Source: Cyclobacteriaceae bacterium (GTDB lineage: Bacteria; Bacteroidota; Bacteroidia; Cytophagales; Cyclobacteriaceae). From it: 64,000 nucleotides of DNA. Positions 35,410-44,955 of this stretch are shown here, in pieces. The stretch spans positions 45,657 through 109,656 of the forward strand of contig PXCO01000403.1 in NCBI GenBank assembly GCA_003565295.1, in the 5' to 3' direction. How positions within the stretch are numbered: the first letter of the stretch is position 1; every line of letters begins with the position of its first letter. The notes below the pieces were generated by a model. It searched no databases. It was given only the letters and a program-made list of their open reading frames with translations, and was not told where the DNA came from. Both the position numbers and the translations under genes were made by a program.

Positions 35410-36429
35410 ATGATCGTTTATATCTCCTCCATTGAAACAGCGTTTGTAAGAAGGGACTTGGATATGTTAAAAGGGGAGTACAAGGTCATTCTTCTGACTT
35501 TCACTGATAAGGCGTACCTTCTTCCTTTTTATGCGTTTTACCAGTTGGTCCAGTTGATACTAATCCTTCCGTTTACCTCAAAATACCTTTGTTTTTTTGC
35601 AGGTTATCATACTGTCATTCCCGTGTTGCTGGGAAAAATTTTCAATAAAAAAGTAATAATCCAGTGTGGAGGCACAGATGCCATGCACCTGCCGCATATT
35701 GACTACGGCAACTACAGAAAAAAATGGCTGAAGCTGGCAACTGTTTTTAGTTTTAAAAATTGTTCACTCATTCTGCCGGTTTCACGGGCACTTGTAAAAT
35801 CAGATTATAAATTTGACCCAAATGCACCACATGCGCAGGGCCTACTGAATCTCATTCCAAATTTAAAAACCACGATAGAAGTTGTTCCTAATGGCTTTGA
35901 CTATGGATTCTGGAAGGATGTAAAGGAAAAGGAACCATTTACCTTTGTTACCGTTGCCACAGGAATATCGAAGAAAAACAGGGCATTGGTAAAAGGAATA
36001 GATTTATTGTTGGAAGCAGCTGCTCATTTCAGAAACTATAATTTTATCCTCATAGGGGATGAGCACTTTAGAACGGATTTAACGAACGTGAAGGTATTAC
36101 CAAAATTAAACCAAAATGAAATTAGAGATTATTTTCAAAAAACACAGTTTTATTTGCAATTGTCGGCTTCTGAGGGCTTTCCAAATGCATTAGCAGAGGC
36201 CATGCTATGTGGTTGTGTTCCAATTGGATCTGATGTGGGGGAAATTCCAGAGATCATTGGAAGTGCTGGTTTTATCCTATTCAAGAAGGAAATTAGCCAG
36301 TTGATACAAATTTTAAATAGATTACCCGAACATGACTTGTACGCATTGAGAAAAAAAGCCACTGAAAGCATTCAACACCGTTACGGCTATGAAATAAGAA
36401 AGAAAAAGTTAATTCAAATCTTAAGGTGA
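35410..36429 (+). CDS. Family 4 glycosyltransferase
   Basis: A 339-residue GT-B enzyme. ATG 35410 is preferred to an in-frame TTG two codons earlier. The C-terminal domain reads FVTVATGISKKNRALVKGID, FILIGDEHFR, and the donor-binding loop SASEGFPNALAEAMLCGCVP with the conserved EGFPNALAEAM (E-x7-E type) motif. It transfers a sugar from a nucleotide donor during polysaccharide assembly. It belongs to the yfhO-methyltransferase-glycosyltransferase-flippase run, all on the plus strand. Confidence 0.85.
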   Translation: MIVYISSIETAFVRRDLDMLKGEYKVILLTFTDKAYLLPFYAFYQLVQLILILPFTSKYLCFFAGYHTVIPVLLGKIFNKKVIIQCGGTDAMHLPHIDYGNYRKKWLKLATVFSFKNCSLILPVSRALVKSDYKFDPNAPHAQGLLNLIPNLKTTIEVVPNGFDYGFWKDVKEKEPFTFVTVATGISKKNRALVKGIDLLLEAAAHFRNYNFILIGDEHFRTDLTNVKVLPKLNQNEIRDYFQKTQFYLQLSASEGFPNALAEAMLCGCVPIGSDVGEIPEIIGSAGFILFKKEISQLIQILNRLPEHDLYALRKKATESIQHRYGYEIRKKKLIQILR

Positions 36430-36496
36430 AATTTATTTATAAACATACTATTGCCCTGTATCTCAATATGAACTTTCTGCAAGAAATTTTCTAAAA

Positions 36497-37978
36497 ATGG
36501 TTAAGTCTGCTGCAAAGGAAAGCATATTATCTACAATATATGCCTATGTAGGTGTAGCTGTTGGCTACATTAATTTGCTGTGGATTTTTCCTTATGTGTT
36601 AAGTGCTGACCAAATTGGAACGCTTAAAACCATTCAAGACATGGGGCTTCTACTAGTCCCTTTTGCTCAGATTGGATTGGGCCATGGCATCACAAGATAT
36701 TTCCCAAAGTCAAGGCCACATCATTATTCCTTTTTTACTTTTTCTCTTTTTTTGAGTCTATTAGGGTTTTCTATTATTGGAACATTGTTCTTTGTTTTTC
36801 AGGAAGCTATAATAAATGCCTATTCCCAGAATGCAACTTCTATCATTGACTACCTATTTGTAGTGATCATTATCACCTTTTTTGGGGTCATCCAATCAAT
36901 ATTTGAATCATTTTCCAGGTCATTTATCAAAATAGCGGTTCCCTCCTTCTTAAGAGATATTTTTTTAAGGGTTGGACTAGGTGCATTGGTTATCTCTTAC
37001 TTTATGGGTTATCTCACGTTTAGTTGGGTAATAGTAGGGACGGCAATGATATATGGGGTAACTGTAATTGCGTTAATCTATTATGCCTTTTCTTATGAAC
37101 ACTTTAGGTTGGATTGGAATTGGAAATCTTTACCCAGTTCTTTTAAAAAACAATTCCTCACATACAGCCTGATCACCCTTCTAGGGACGGCAGGGGCAAT
37201 TTTGATCATGAAAATTGACAGCTTGATGGTTAGCTCAATGATAGGGCTGGAGGCCAATGCCATTTACACCATCGCCTTTTCCATAGCAGTGGTCATTGAG
37301 ATGCCCAGAAGAGCCATTTCACAGATTGCCATGCCCATCATTTCTGAAAAATTCGCCGAAGATGCCCTCGATGACATCCACCATCTCTATAAAAAAATTG
37401 CCACCCACCAGACTTTTGTCTGCCTTTTGATATTTTTGCTCATCTGGGTAAACATAGATATGCTCTATCATTTCGTCCCCAACAATCATATCTATCAGGC
37501 AGGTAAATGGGTGGTCCTGTTGATCGGTTTGGGAAAACTTTCTGATGTGATCTTTTCGGTAAATGGGGAAATTATCGTGTTCTCCAGGTTTTATGTCTTC
37601 AATATCACCGCCACCCTGATCATGTGCGTGGCAGTGATCACATTTAACCTACTTCTTATTCCTCCACTGGGCATTGAAGGTGCTGCACTCGCCTCACTTT
37701 TGGCGATGGCATTGTATAACCTCTTGAAATATGCCTACGTAAAGTTTAGATTGGGCCTTGACCCATTTACATGGCAACTAGGAGGCATCGTGATGACAGG
37801 GGTGCTAAGCTGGATGTTGGGAGACCTTTGGATGCCCAAGCCTGAAAACCCATGGCTAAGGATAATCGTATCCTCAGGAACCGTAAGCCTAGTCTACCTT
37901 GCTGGCAACTATTGGTTGAACACCCTTCCTGAGCTTCGAAAAAGTTTTTTGGATAAATTAAAAAGTTGGCGGAATTAA
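36497..37978 (+). CDS. Polysaccharide flippase (Wzx/MATE-like)
   Basis: A 493-residue membrane protein with about fourteen hydrophobic segments and a short C-terminal basic tail. The N-terminal region (SILSTIYAYVGVAVGYINLLW, then GTLKTIQDMGLLLVPFAQIG) and the repeated six-helix architecture fit the oligosaccharide-flippase family, which moves lipid-linked oligosaccharides across the inner membrane. It closes the plus-strand polysaccharide run, and its stop codon is nearly adjacent to the convergent glycosyltransferase gene (1 nt apart). Confidence 0.85.
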   Translation: MVKSAAKESILSTIYAYVGVAVGYINLLWIFPYVLSADQIGTLKTIQDMGLLLVPFAQIGLGHGITRYFPKSRPHHYSFFTFSLFLSLLGFSIIGTLFFVFQEAIINAYSQNATSIIDYLFVVIIITFFGVIQSIFESFSRSFIKIAVPSFLRDIFLRVGLGALVISYFMGYLTFSWVIVGTAMIYGVTVIALIYYAFSYEHFRLDWNWKSLPSSFKKQFLTYSLITLLGTAGAILIMKIDSLMVSSMIGLEANAIYTIAFSIAVVIEMPRRAISQIAMPIISEKFAEDALDDIHHLYKKIATHQTFVCLLIFLLIWVNIDMLYHFVPNNHIYQAGKWVVLLIGLGKLSDVIFSVNGEIIVFSRFYVFNITATLIMCVAVITFNLLLIPPLGIEGAALASLLAMALYNLLKYAYVKFRLGLDPFTWQLGGIVMTGVLSWMLGDLWMPKPENPWLRIIVSSGTVSLVYLAGNYWLNTLPELRKSFLDKLKSWRN

Positions 37979-37979
37979 T

Positions 37980-39287
37980 CTAACTGTCCTGATTTCCTTT
38001 CTCAGTAATGCTATCCAAGATCCCTGCCAGTGTCCCGGTAAGGTTTTTACGGTCAAATTTCGCCATATCATTTGAGGGGTTTTCCGGCTTTTGTTCTTTT
38101 AAATTTTTTAAAAATATACTTACCCCCTCTATATCTGTATGCGTAAATACCTTGCCTGATCCAGCTTCCCTAAGAATGGTAGCCGCATCTCCTTGTGGGT
38201 CTCCCAATGCAAGCACCGGTCTTTGGGTGGCCATGTATTCAAACATTTTTCCCGGTATGTTTCCTTTGGCATTCTTGGTGGAAGTGAGGATCAACAGCAA
38301 CAAATGTGCCTTCTTATAATAATCAAACACCTTTTTGTGGGGGACATATCCTTCAAAGGCAACATGTTCGCACAGCCAGGGATCTGATTCCACCCACGCC
38401 ATTATTGCTTTACTCACTCTTCCTACAAAACTTAACTTAACTTTTCCTCTTGAGTCAGAGAAGGCGATCTTCAAAGCCTTCAAAAAAGGCTTAGGGTCCC
38501 TTATAGCGTCAACCACACCTGTGTAAACGATATGAAATGGATACGGGTGATCCGGTTGATCCCCAAAGTCCTTCGGCAAATCTTCCAGGTCAAACCCATT
38601 GTACAGTAAATGAATGTTTCTCTTAGATAAGCGCTGCATTTCCTTCTGAAAGGTAGGAGAAATGGTACAAATGGAATCCGCCTTTTCAAACACCTTTTTT
38701 TCCAGCCTTTTATGCTTTCTTTTAACCATTGGAAGCATGGGCAGGGTGTCCAGGAACTCCCAGGTGCTCCAGGGATCCCGGAAATCTGCCAACCAGGGTA
38801 TACCCCATTTCTCCTTAAGACCCAGCCCTATTAGGTGCATGCTGTGAGGCGGCCCTGTGGTGATTACTGCCTGAAATTGGTTTTGTTTGATGATTTGCCC
38901 TAGAAAATTAAGGGAGGGCTTGATCCAAAACCTCCTGGGGTCGGGCACCAGCAAGTTAGCCCTCATCCAGATGGCCATACGGTCCAACAAGCTTTTTCGA
39001 GGCTTTTCCAGGATTAAGGCTGGGTTTCCTTCCTTCTTTCCTCCAAAGGTTCTCAGCAATTGATACGGTTCCCATATGGGAAACCTGAGCACCTCTACCG
39101 TCTTTGGGACCTCCTTTTCTAATCCCGGGTCTTGAAGCTCAAAATCAGGGTTCTCGGGAGTAAATATTACAGGCTCATATCCGAATAAATGCAGGTATTT
39201 CGAAAATTTTAACCAGCGCTGCACACCCGAACCCCCACTGGGTGGCCAATAATAGGTGATGATCAATACTCGCTTGCCTGTGGTCAT
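37980..39287 (-). CDS. Group 1 glycosyltransferase with long N-terminal domain
   Basis: A 435-residue GT-B enzyme. The N-terminus GKRVLIITYYWPPSGGSGVQRWLKF is the acceptor-domain signature of GT4-type enzymes, and the C-terminal part has HIVYTGVVDAIRDPKPFL, KLSFVGRVSK and GNIPGKMFEYMATQRPVLAL, the donor-binding loop with its glutamate. It probably adds a sugar to the polymer exported by the neighbouring flippase. It is transcribed towards that gene. A terminator for the upstream isocitrate dehydrogenase gene lies just before its start. Confidence 0.85.
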   Translation of the reverse strand: MTTGKRVLIITYYWPPSGGSGVQRWLKFSKYLHLFGYEPVIFTPENPDFELQDPGLEKEVPKTVEVLRFPIWEPYQLLRTFGGKKEGNPALILEKPRKSLLDRMAIWMRANLLVPDPRRFWIKPSLNFLGQIIKQNQFQAVITTGPPHSMHLIGLGLKEKWGIPWLADFRDPWSTWEFLDTLPMLPMVKRKHKRLEKKVFEKADSICTISPTFQKEMQRLSKRNIHLLYNGFDLEDLPKDFGDQPDHPYPFHIVYTGVVDAIRDPKPFLKALKIAFSDSRGKVKLSFVGRVSKAIMAWVESDPWLCEHVAFEGYVPHKKVFDYYKKAHLLLLILTSTKNAKGNIPGKMFEYMATQRPVLALGDPQGDAATILREAGSGKVFTHTDIEGVSIFLKNLKEQKPENPSNDMAKFDRKNLTGTLAGILDSITEKGNQDS

Positions 39288-39291
39288 GGTG

Positions 39292-39325
39292 AAAAAAATG
39301 ACCGTCAGCCCAATCAGGCTGACGG
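39292..39325 (-). terminator. Intrinsic terminator after the isocitrate dehydrogenase gene
   Basis: CCGTCAGCC (39302-39310) pairs with GGCTGACGG (39317-39325); on the minus strand the hairpin is followed by TCATTTTTTTC (T-run 39292-39298). It lies 14 nt after the dehydrogenase stop. Confidence 0.85.
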
Positions 39326-39338
39326 CAGTGATACATAA

Positions 39339-40793
39339 TTACTCCCCTTGTGCCAGGGAGAATCCCCTTTCCCCATCAAAGGTGTAGAGGTTCTCAATTT
39401 TGATAAAATCCAGCCCCATATCCCTTACCTGGTTGAGCACATTTATTACCTGATCATGTGTGATGACCGATTCATCTGCATTGAAAAACCGCACGCGCCA
39501 ATGGTCTGAACAAAAGGTCTCTTTCATCCCCTCCGGAAACACTTTCACCCCTCTGTTGGTGATCAACTGCATTTTTAGCCCATCGGCGTCCACACTTCGC
39601 AATTTCTCACCAATCACGTTGGCATCCCTGCCATTTTCCTTCCAATCTATGAAAACATCCACACCAATAAGTTCTTTCCTGGCTGCTGGGTGTTCAGTCA
39701 ATATAACTGGCCCGGAGCTGCTTCTCTTTTCCTTCGAGAAAACCGCCGGTTTCATTGAACTGGGTTTTTGCCCCAACCTTTCAATTACCGCCTGGGCAAA
39801 CTCCTGTGTTCCCACCTTCTTTTTAGAAACTTCATCCTGATAAATATCTCCAGTATGAATGCCATCTTCCAACGTCTTCATCCATGCGTTGCTCACCTTT
39901 TCAGCAATTTCTGGTTGGCCTATATGCACCAGCATCATTACTGCTCCATTCAGCAGGCCTGAGGGGTTAGCAATGTCCATACCTGCTATGTCCGGAGCCG
40001 AACCATGTATAGCTTCAAACATGGCCACATCCTCGCCAATATTGGAGGAGCCTCCAAGGCCTACCGATCCTGTAATTTGGGCCGCCACATCAGAGATGAT
40101 GTCTCCGTACAGGTTCAAGGTGACAATCACGTCAAACATTTCCGGCCTGTCCGCCACCAATGCAGTACCTATATCAATGATTTTATGATCAGCTTCAATT
40201 TCCGGGTATTCCTTTGCCACCTCCACAAAAACCTTGTGAAACAACCCGTCGGCCAACTTCATGATATTGTCCTTGGTCATACAGGTGACTTTTTTCCTGT
40301 TGTATTTTTTTGCATATTCAAAAGCATACCGTATGATTTTCTCGCTGCCCGGTCTCGAAATCAATTTTAGGCATTGATAGACCTCCTCGGTTTGCCGGTG
40401 TTCTATCCCCGCATACAGGTCCTCTTCATTTTCCCGGATAATTACCATATCCGTTTTGGGAAAGTTGGTTCTTACGAATGGGTAATATGCCTTACAGGGT
40501 CTCACATTGGCATATAGCCCCAGAGTTTTTCTGGTTGTCACATTTAAACTCTTGAATCCTCCCCCCTGAGGGGTAGTAATAGGGGACTTTAAAAACACCT
40601 TGGTTTCGCGCAGGGATTCCCAAGTTCTGGGTTCAATTCCTGAGCTTATCCCTTTCAAATACACCTGTTCCCCTATTTCGATAACCTCTTTTTCAAGCTG
40701 TGCTCCCGCTGCATCCAGGATATTCAGTGTGGCCTTCATGATCTCAGGTCCAATACCATCTCCATATGCAACTGTAATCTTGGTTTTTGACAT
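39339..40793 (-). CDS. icd: Isocitrate dehydrogenase (NADP-type, extended form)
   Basis: A 484-residue protein. Isopropylmalate/isocitrate dehydrogenase signatures: TVAYGDGIGPEIM, GIEPRTWESLRETKVFLKSP, IIRENEEDLYAGIEHR, NLYGDIISDVAAQITGSVG and EAIHGSAPDIAGMDIANP. The first ~340 residues are the catalytic body; the final ~140 residues (after VFSKEKRSSSGP) form an extra domain as in the Thermus-type enzyme, which is ~496 residues long. It oxidises isocitrate to 2-oxoglutarate in the citric acid cycle. A promoter candidate lies 36 nt upstream and a terminator downstream, so it is a single-gene unit. Confidence 0.9.
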   Translation of the reverse strand: MSKTKITVAYGDGIGPEIMKATLNILDAAGAQLEKEVIEIGEQVYLKGISSGIEPRTWESLRETKVFLKSPITTPQGGGFKSLNVTTRKTLGLYANVRPCKAYYPFVRTNFPKTDMVIIRENEEDLYAGIEHRQTEEVYQCLKLISRPGSEKIIRYAFEYAKKYNRKKVTCMTKDNIMKLADGLFHKVFVEVAKEYPEIEADHKIIDIGTALVADRPEMFDVIVTLNLYGDIISDVAAQITGSVGLGGSSNIGEDVAMFEAIHGSAPDIAGMDIANPSGLLNGAVMMLVHIGQPEIAEKVSNAWMKTLEDGIHTGDIYQDEVSKKKVGTQEFAQAVIERLGQKPSSMKPAVFSKEKRSSSGPVILTEHPAARKELIGVDVFIDWKENGRDANVIGEKLRSVDADGLKMQLITNRGVKVFPEGMKETFCSDHWRVRFFNADESVITHDQVINVLNQVRDMGLDFIKIENLYTFDGERGFSLAQGE

Positions 40794-40828
40794 ACAATAT
40801 CTTAGGTAAATTCAGTAGTAATTAAAAA

Positions 40829-40861
40829 CAAAAATAGAAATAAAAGGCAGACTACTCTCAA
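40829..40861 (-). promoter_or_regulatory. Bacteroidota-type promoter of the isocitrate dehydrogenase gene
   Basis: On the minus strand TTG (40861-40859), 22 nt, then TATTTTTG (40836-40829), matching TTG-N(17-23)-TAnnTTTG. The ATG lies 36 nt downstream. Confidence 0.5.
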
Positions 40862-41077
40862 AACTTCCGCAATATCTATAACTAATTCAACCTTTATGTC
40901 AAGAATAAAAAGGTTGCCGGTTATTGTAAAAAAAGATTTTAGGAGAATTATTATTGGGAAGCCCTTATGAAAGCTAGTTTGTTATTTAAAAAACAAATTA
41001 ATTATTTCAAAAAGCATTTTTTAATATTTAATTCAAACGTATTAGATTTTTGGTGAGAGCTTTTTTTAAAGATTTTT

Positions 41078-41107
41078 TTGTGTTTGAATGCCGACCTCGT
41101 ATATTTG
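41078..41107 (+). promoter_or_regulatory. Bacteroidota-type promoter of the enoyl-CoA hydratase gene
   Basis: TTG (41078-41080), 19 nt, TATATTTG (41100-41107): an exact match to the phylum's consensus and spacing. The ATG is 24 nt downstream. Confidence 0.65.
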
Positions 41108-41130
41108 AGGCTTAACATTCAACCTATCGG

Positions 41131-41916
41131 ATGGCAGAACAAAAAAATATTCTTTCGCAAAACCGGGATGGAATACTCTATCTCACCGTTAGCAGAGAAT
41201 CGAAGTTAAACGCCCTGAACTACAATACGCTAGAAGAGCTAAATAATATTTTTAACGAAGTCAATGATAACAAATCCATCAGGGGGGTTATTTTAACAGG
41301 GGCCGGAGAAAAGGCTTTTGTGGCCGGGGCGGATATCAATGAAATCGCTGAACTAAATGAGCTGAATGCCCGGAAATTCGCGGAATTTGGCCAGGAGGTT
41401 TTGCATAACATTGAATCTTGCCACAAACCGGTGATAGCCGTTGTAAATGGATATGCTCTTGGAGGCGGTTGTGAATTGGCCATTGCTTGCCATATGCGCA
41501 TTGCAACTGCAAATGCCAAGTTTGGGCAACCGGAGGTAAACCTGGGGATTATCCCGGGATATGGGGGCACCCAGCGGCTCACCCAGCTTATAGGCCGTAC
41601 CAAGGCTACAGAAATTCTGATGACGGGAGAAATGCTGGATGCCAATGAGGCCTTAGAGCTAGGGCTTTTGAACTATGTGGAAGCGACGAAGGACGCGGCT
41701 ATTTCCAAGGCGGAAAGCATTATGGAAAAAATAATGACCAAGGCTCCACTCTCTATCGGCATGATCATAGACTGCGTAAATGCCGTTTACATCAGTGGAG
41801 AAAACGGTTATCAAATAGAAGCCAACAGTTTCGCCAGATGCGTGAAATCGGAGGATTACAGAGAAGGAACCAAGGCCTTTCTGGAGAAAAGAGATCCAGT
41901 GTTCAAAGGGGAATAA
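41131..41916 (+). CDS. Enoyl-CoA hydratase/isomerase family protein
   Basis: A 261-residue crotonase-fold protein. The oxyanion-hole segments are AGEKAFVAGADINEI and VNGYALGGGCELAIACHMRIA, and both catalytic glutamate positions are present (ALGGGCELAI and FGQPEVNLGIIPGYGG), as in short-chain enoyl-CoA hydratases of fatty-acid beta-oxidation. Length equals the family norm. It is a single gene with its own promoter candidate and a terminator at the stop codon. The exact acyl substrate is not readable. Confidence 0.9.
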   Translation: MAEQKNILSQNRDGILYLTVSRESKLNALNYNTLEELNNIFNEVNDNKSIRGVILTGAGEKAFVAGADINEIAELNELNARKFAEFGQEVLHNIESCHKPVIAVVNGYALGGGCELAIACHMRIATANAKFGQPEVNLGIIPGYGGTQRLTQLIGRTKATEILMTGEMLDANEALELGLLNYVEATKDAAISKAESIMEKIMTKAPLSIGMIIDCVNAVYISGENGYQIEANSFARCVKSEDYREGTKAFLEKRDPVFKGE

Positions 41917-41926
41917 TTTCCCCTTT
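41905..41926. terminator. Intrinsic terminator between convergent genes
   Basis: AAAGGGGAA (41905-41913) pairs with TTCCCCTTT (41918-41926), followed by further T. The loop includes the hydratase stop codon. The reverse strand also offers T residues for the aldo/keto reductase gene. Confidence 0.75.
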
Positions 41927-41931
41927 TTTTA

Positions 41932-42885
41932 TTAATACGCACTTGCCTTATCCAAGAACTGGAGGTCTTCTGAAGTAAGACTAAGTCTTATGGCATCGTC
42001 AAAGGCCTTTAAATGGGAGGTCTTGGTAGCACTTGCAATAGGGGCACTTACGGCCTTTTGATGCATCAGCCAGGAAAGGGCTACAGAAGCGGGGCTAACT
42101 TCATATTGTTCAGCCACCTTATCCAAGGCACTCAAAATTGACCAGCCCCTTTCATTCATATACCTTTTGGAAATAGCCTCCCCTCTTGTGCTCTCCGATT
42201 TATCCTGTTCGCCTCTATATTTCCCCGTTAAAAATCCCATGGCCAACGCATAATAGCAGATTACCCCAAGTCCATTTTCTTCACATATCCCCATGGTTTC
42301 ATTTTCAAACCCCTTCCTATCATAAAGGTTGTATTCTGGTTGAAAAACCTCGTATTTGGGCAGGCCATTTGAAGAATGCGCCTTCAATGAATCCAGCAAC
42401 CGCTCTTTGGACAGGTTGCAGGCTCCAATAGCCCTAATCTTTCCTGATTGCAACAACTTATCATAGGCCCCCAAAGTTTCTTCCACTTTTGTGACATCAT
42501 CATCCCAATGGGTAAGGTAGAGATCTATGTAATCCGTATTCAACCTTCTTAAACTGTCCTCCACTGCTTTTAGGATATAGGTTTCACTCAAATCCTTTTT
42601 TCCTTGCCCCATATCTGAACCCACCTTGGTGATTAAATTCACTTTATCCCTATTCGCACTTTCCTTCATCCACTTCCCAATAATTTTTTCGGATTCACCC
42701 CCTACATTGCCATCCACCCAGCGGCTATATACATCGGCAGTGTCCAGGGTGCTGATCCCACGATCCATCAATTGGTCCAACATGTCAAATGAAGCCTTTT
42801 CCCCTAATGTCCAACCAAACACATTACATCCAAACACAATGGGTGAACATTCAAGAGTGGATTTCCCAAGTTTTACTTTTTTCAT
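41932..42885 (-). CDS. Aldo/keto reductase
   Basis: A 317-residue NADPH-dependent oxidoreductase of the aldo/keto reductase superfamily. Visible are ISTLDTADVYSRW (catalytic Asp and Tyr), NLITKVGSDMG (catalytic Lys), YIDLYLTHWDDD (catalytic His) and SALDKVAEQYEVSPASVALSWLMHQKAVSAPI near the cofactor site. It reduces aldehydes or keto groups, sometimes of sugars; the physiological substrate is unknown. It lies between the hydratase gene (convergent) and menB (same strand, 43 nt downstream of it). Confidence 0.9.
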   Translation of the reverse strand: MKKVKLGKSTLECSPIVFGCNVFGWTLGEKASFDMLDQLMDRGISTLDTADVYSRWVDGNVGGESEKIIGKWMKESANRDKVNLITKVGSDMGQGKKDLSETYILKAVEDSLRRLNTDYIDLYLTHWDDDVTKVEETLGAYDKLLQSGKIRAIGACNLSKERLLDSLKAHSSNGLPKYEVFQPEYNLYDRKGFENETMGICEENGLGVICYYALAMGFLTGKYRGEQDKSESTRGEAISKRYMNERGWSILSALDKVAEQYEVSPASVALSWLMHQKAVSAPIASATKTSHLKAFDDAIRLSLTSEDLQFLDKASAY

Positions 42886-42928
42886 TTCCTTGTTTTTTTA
42901 CTTATTCAAATTTCATCTGAAAAACTAA

Positions 42929-43765
42929 CTAAGGTATCCATTTGATGTTTTTGAAGTTGGGTTTTCTTTTTTCCAAAAAGGCGTTTCTTCCCTCTTTTGC
43001 CTCTTCAGTCATATATGCCAATCGGGTGGCTTCACCTGCAAAAACCTGCTGACCCACCATGCCGTCATCCGTCAGGTTAAAGGCAAATTTTAGCATTTTA
43101 ATGGATGTGGGAGATTTTGCAAGTATTTCCTGCGCCCATTCGAAGGCGGTATCCTCAAGTTCTTGATGGGGTATTACCGCGTTTACCATGCCCATTTCAT
43201 AGGCCTCTTGTGCAGAATAGTTCCTACCCAGAAAGAATATTTCCCTGGCCCTTTTCTGCCCCACCATTTTGGCCAAATAGGCCGAGCCATATCCACCGTC
43301 AAAACTGGTCACATCTGCATCAGTCTGTTTAAAAACAGCATGTTCCTTACTGGCAAGAGTGAGATCACAAACCACATGAAGGCTATGCCCCCCTCCTACT
43401 GCCCATCCCGGCACCACAGCTATTACCACTTTTGGCATAAATCGAATCAGGCGCTGTACCTCCAATATGTTCAACCTGTGCATACCATCCTCCCCTACAT
43501 AGCCCTGGTGCCCTCTTGCGCGCTGGTCTCCTCCGCTACAAAAGGAATATACGCCATCCTTGGGAGAGGGGCCCTCGGCAGAAAGTAGCACGACGCCAAT
43601 GGAGGTGTCCTCGCGAGCATCCAAAAATGCATCGTAGAGCTCACTTGTGGTCCTTGGCCTAAAGGCATTTCTTACCTCGGGCCTGTTGAAAGCTATACGT
43701 GCCACACCCCCACATTTTTTATAAGTGATGTCCTCAAAATTTTTAACGGTATTCCAATTTATCAT
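42929..43765 (-). CDS. menB: 1,4-Dihydroxy-2-naphthoyl-CoA synthase
   Basis: A 278-residue crotonase-fold enzyme of menaquinone synthesis. ATG 43765 gives MINWNTVKNFEDITYKKCGG, the usual start; the 19 upstream codons are rejected. The MenB-specific NRPEVRNAFRPRTTSEL, FCSGGDQRARGHQGYVG and PGWAVGGGHSLHVVCDLTLA are all present, with the catalytic Asp/Tyr region DGGYGSAYLAKMVGQKRARE. It cyclises O-succinylbenzoyl-CoA. The menE-like gene is divergent 107 nt away, so the men genes are split here rather than in one operon. Confidence 0.95.
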   Translation of the reverse strand: MINWNTVKNFEDITYKKCGGVARIAFNRPEVRNAFRPRTTSELYDAFLDAREDTSIGVVLLSAEGPSPKDGVYSFCSGGDQRARGHQGYVGEDGMHRLNILEVQRLIRFMPKVVIAVVPGWAVGGGHSLHVVCDLTLASKEHAVFKQTDADVTSFDGGYGSAYLAKMVGQKRAREIFFLGRNYSAQEAYEMGMVNAVIPHQELEDTAFEWAQEILAKSPTSIKMLKFAFNLTDDGMVGQQVFAGEATRLAYMTEEAKEGRNAFLEKRKPNFKNIKWIP

Positions 43766-43872
43766 CTTTTCATAGGTTTTAGATTGCAAGATAAAAAGGA
43801 TTTTTGGTTGGATTGATGCCATAGATTACGGGATTGGGACTAATATTGTAAAAGCAGAAACGTTATTAAAAG

Positions 43873-44955
43873 ATGGCCGGTAAAATCGTGACATTAGGCA
43901 ATGCCTATAGTTTTGATCACATTCAATCAGGAGACTGGGATCCCGGAGAAGCTCCCTATGTTCTTGAGGTGCTTTCCTTTTGCCGTGACTGGCTCTCAGG
44001 AGAAGAAAAGTATTCTCTTAAGACCTCAGGTTCCACTGGCAAGCCAAAATCTATTGAGATAAATAGATCTAAAATGACCAAAAGTGCGGAGATGACAGGA
44101 GAGTTTTTGCAAATTGGAGTAAACGCTAACCTGTTATGCTGCCTGAACACCTCCATGATCGCGGGGAAAATGATGTTGGTAAGGGGCATGGAATGGGATG
44201 CAAAAGTGTACTTGGTACCCCCCTCATCCAACTTGCCACCGCACTTGGATGTGCAAGCGTTCGACTTGGTGGCGATGGTGCCCATGCAGATGGAAAAAGC
44301 ATTGCAGATAGGCAGTAATGCACCCTTTATACATGATTCCAAAAACTTCCTCATAGGTGGAGCTCCTAGTTCTGATGTACTAAGAAGCAAGCTGAGGCAA
44401 TGGCCAGGCAATTTCTTTCAAACCTTTGGAATGACCGAAACGGTTTCACATATCGCCATGGCAGATCTCAAATCAAAAGGCCCTTTACTTTACAAAACCT
44501 TGCCAGGGGTGAAAATAGATACCGATGCCCATGGTAGGCTTTGTATTTCCTCCCCAACAGGAATAAACCCAGTCATCTTCACCAACGACATTGTGGAGAT
44601 CATCAGTGAAAACGAATTCATATGGAAAGGAAGAACAGATTTTGTTATCAACTCCGGAGGATTTAAAATATTGATTGAAGAACTGGAGGCTGAAATTGAA
44701 AGGGTTTGGCAGGGAAAAAATCCCTACCCTAACTTCTTTATCGAAAAAGCGGCCGATGATTTGCTTGGAGAAAAGGTAGTGTTGATCCTGGAGGGCGGGG
44801 TTACCCAAAAGCAACTTCGGCATTTACTTTCACTGCTGAAGGCCAATTTGCATCCCTACAAAATGCCAAAAGAGGTTTTGCAGGTGGACAACTTTATTCT
44901 GACTCCCTCAGGCAAGGTCAATCGCGCAAAAACCACAGAAAAATTAAGATCATGA
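43873..44955 (+). CDS. menE: O-succinylbenzoate-CoA ligase-like AMP-binding enzyme
   Basis: A 360-residue adenylate-forming enzyme, short as is usual for Bacteroidota MenE. The phosphate loop is SLKTSGSTGKPKSIEI, the acyl-binding part includes FFQTFGMTETVSHIAM, and the C-terminal hinge reads WKGRTDFVINSGGFKI with the final Lys in TPSGKVNRAK. It would activate O-succinylbenzoate to its CoA thioester, the substrate pathway step before MenB, encoded on the other strand. The function is supported by this neighbourhood; a generic acyl-CoA ligase remains possible. It overlaps the next gene by 4 nt (ATGA). Confidence 0.85.
   Translation: MAGKIVTLGNAYSFDHIQSGDWDPGEAPYVLEVLSFCRDWLSGEEKYSLKTSGSTGKPKSIEINRSKMTKSAEMTGEFLQIGVNANLLCCLNTSMIAGKMMLVRGMEWDAKVYLVPPSSNLPPHLDVQAFDLVAMVPMQMEKALQIGSNAPFIHDSKNFLIGGAPSSDVLRSKLRQWPGNFFQTFGMTETVSHIAMADLKSKGPLLYKTLPGVKIDTDAHGRLCISSPTGINPVIFTNDIVEIISENEFIWKGRTDFVINSGGFKILIEELEAEIERVWQGKNPYPNFFIEKAADDLLGEKVVLILEGGVTQKQLRHLLSLLKANLHPYKMPKEVLQVDNFILTPSGKVNRAKTTEKLRS

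Larger units (their letters stand above)
40794..41130. other. Intergenic region with divergent promoters
   Basis: AT-rich 337-bp spacer between the isocitrate dehydrogenase (-) and enoyl-CoA hydratase (+) genes. It carries one well-formed promoter candidate for each gene. I see nothing else in it. Confidence 0.6.

Noticed and set aside
43873..44955. Generic acyl-CoA ligase instead of MenE
   Set aside because: Its short length and the divergent menB next to it favour MenE, though a biochemical test would be needed to be sure.
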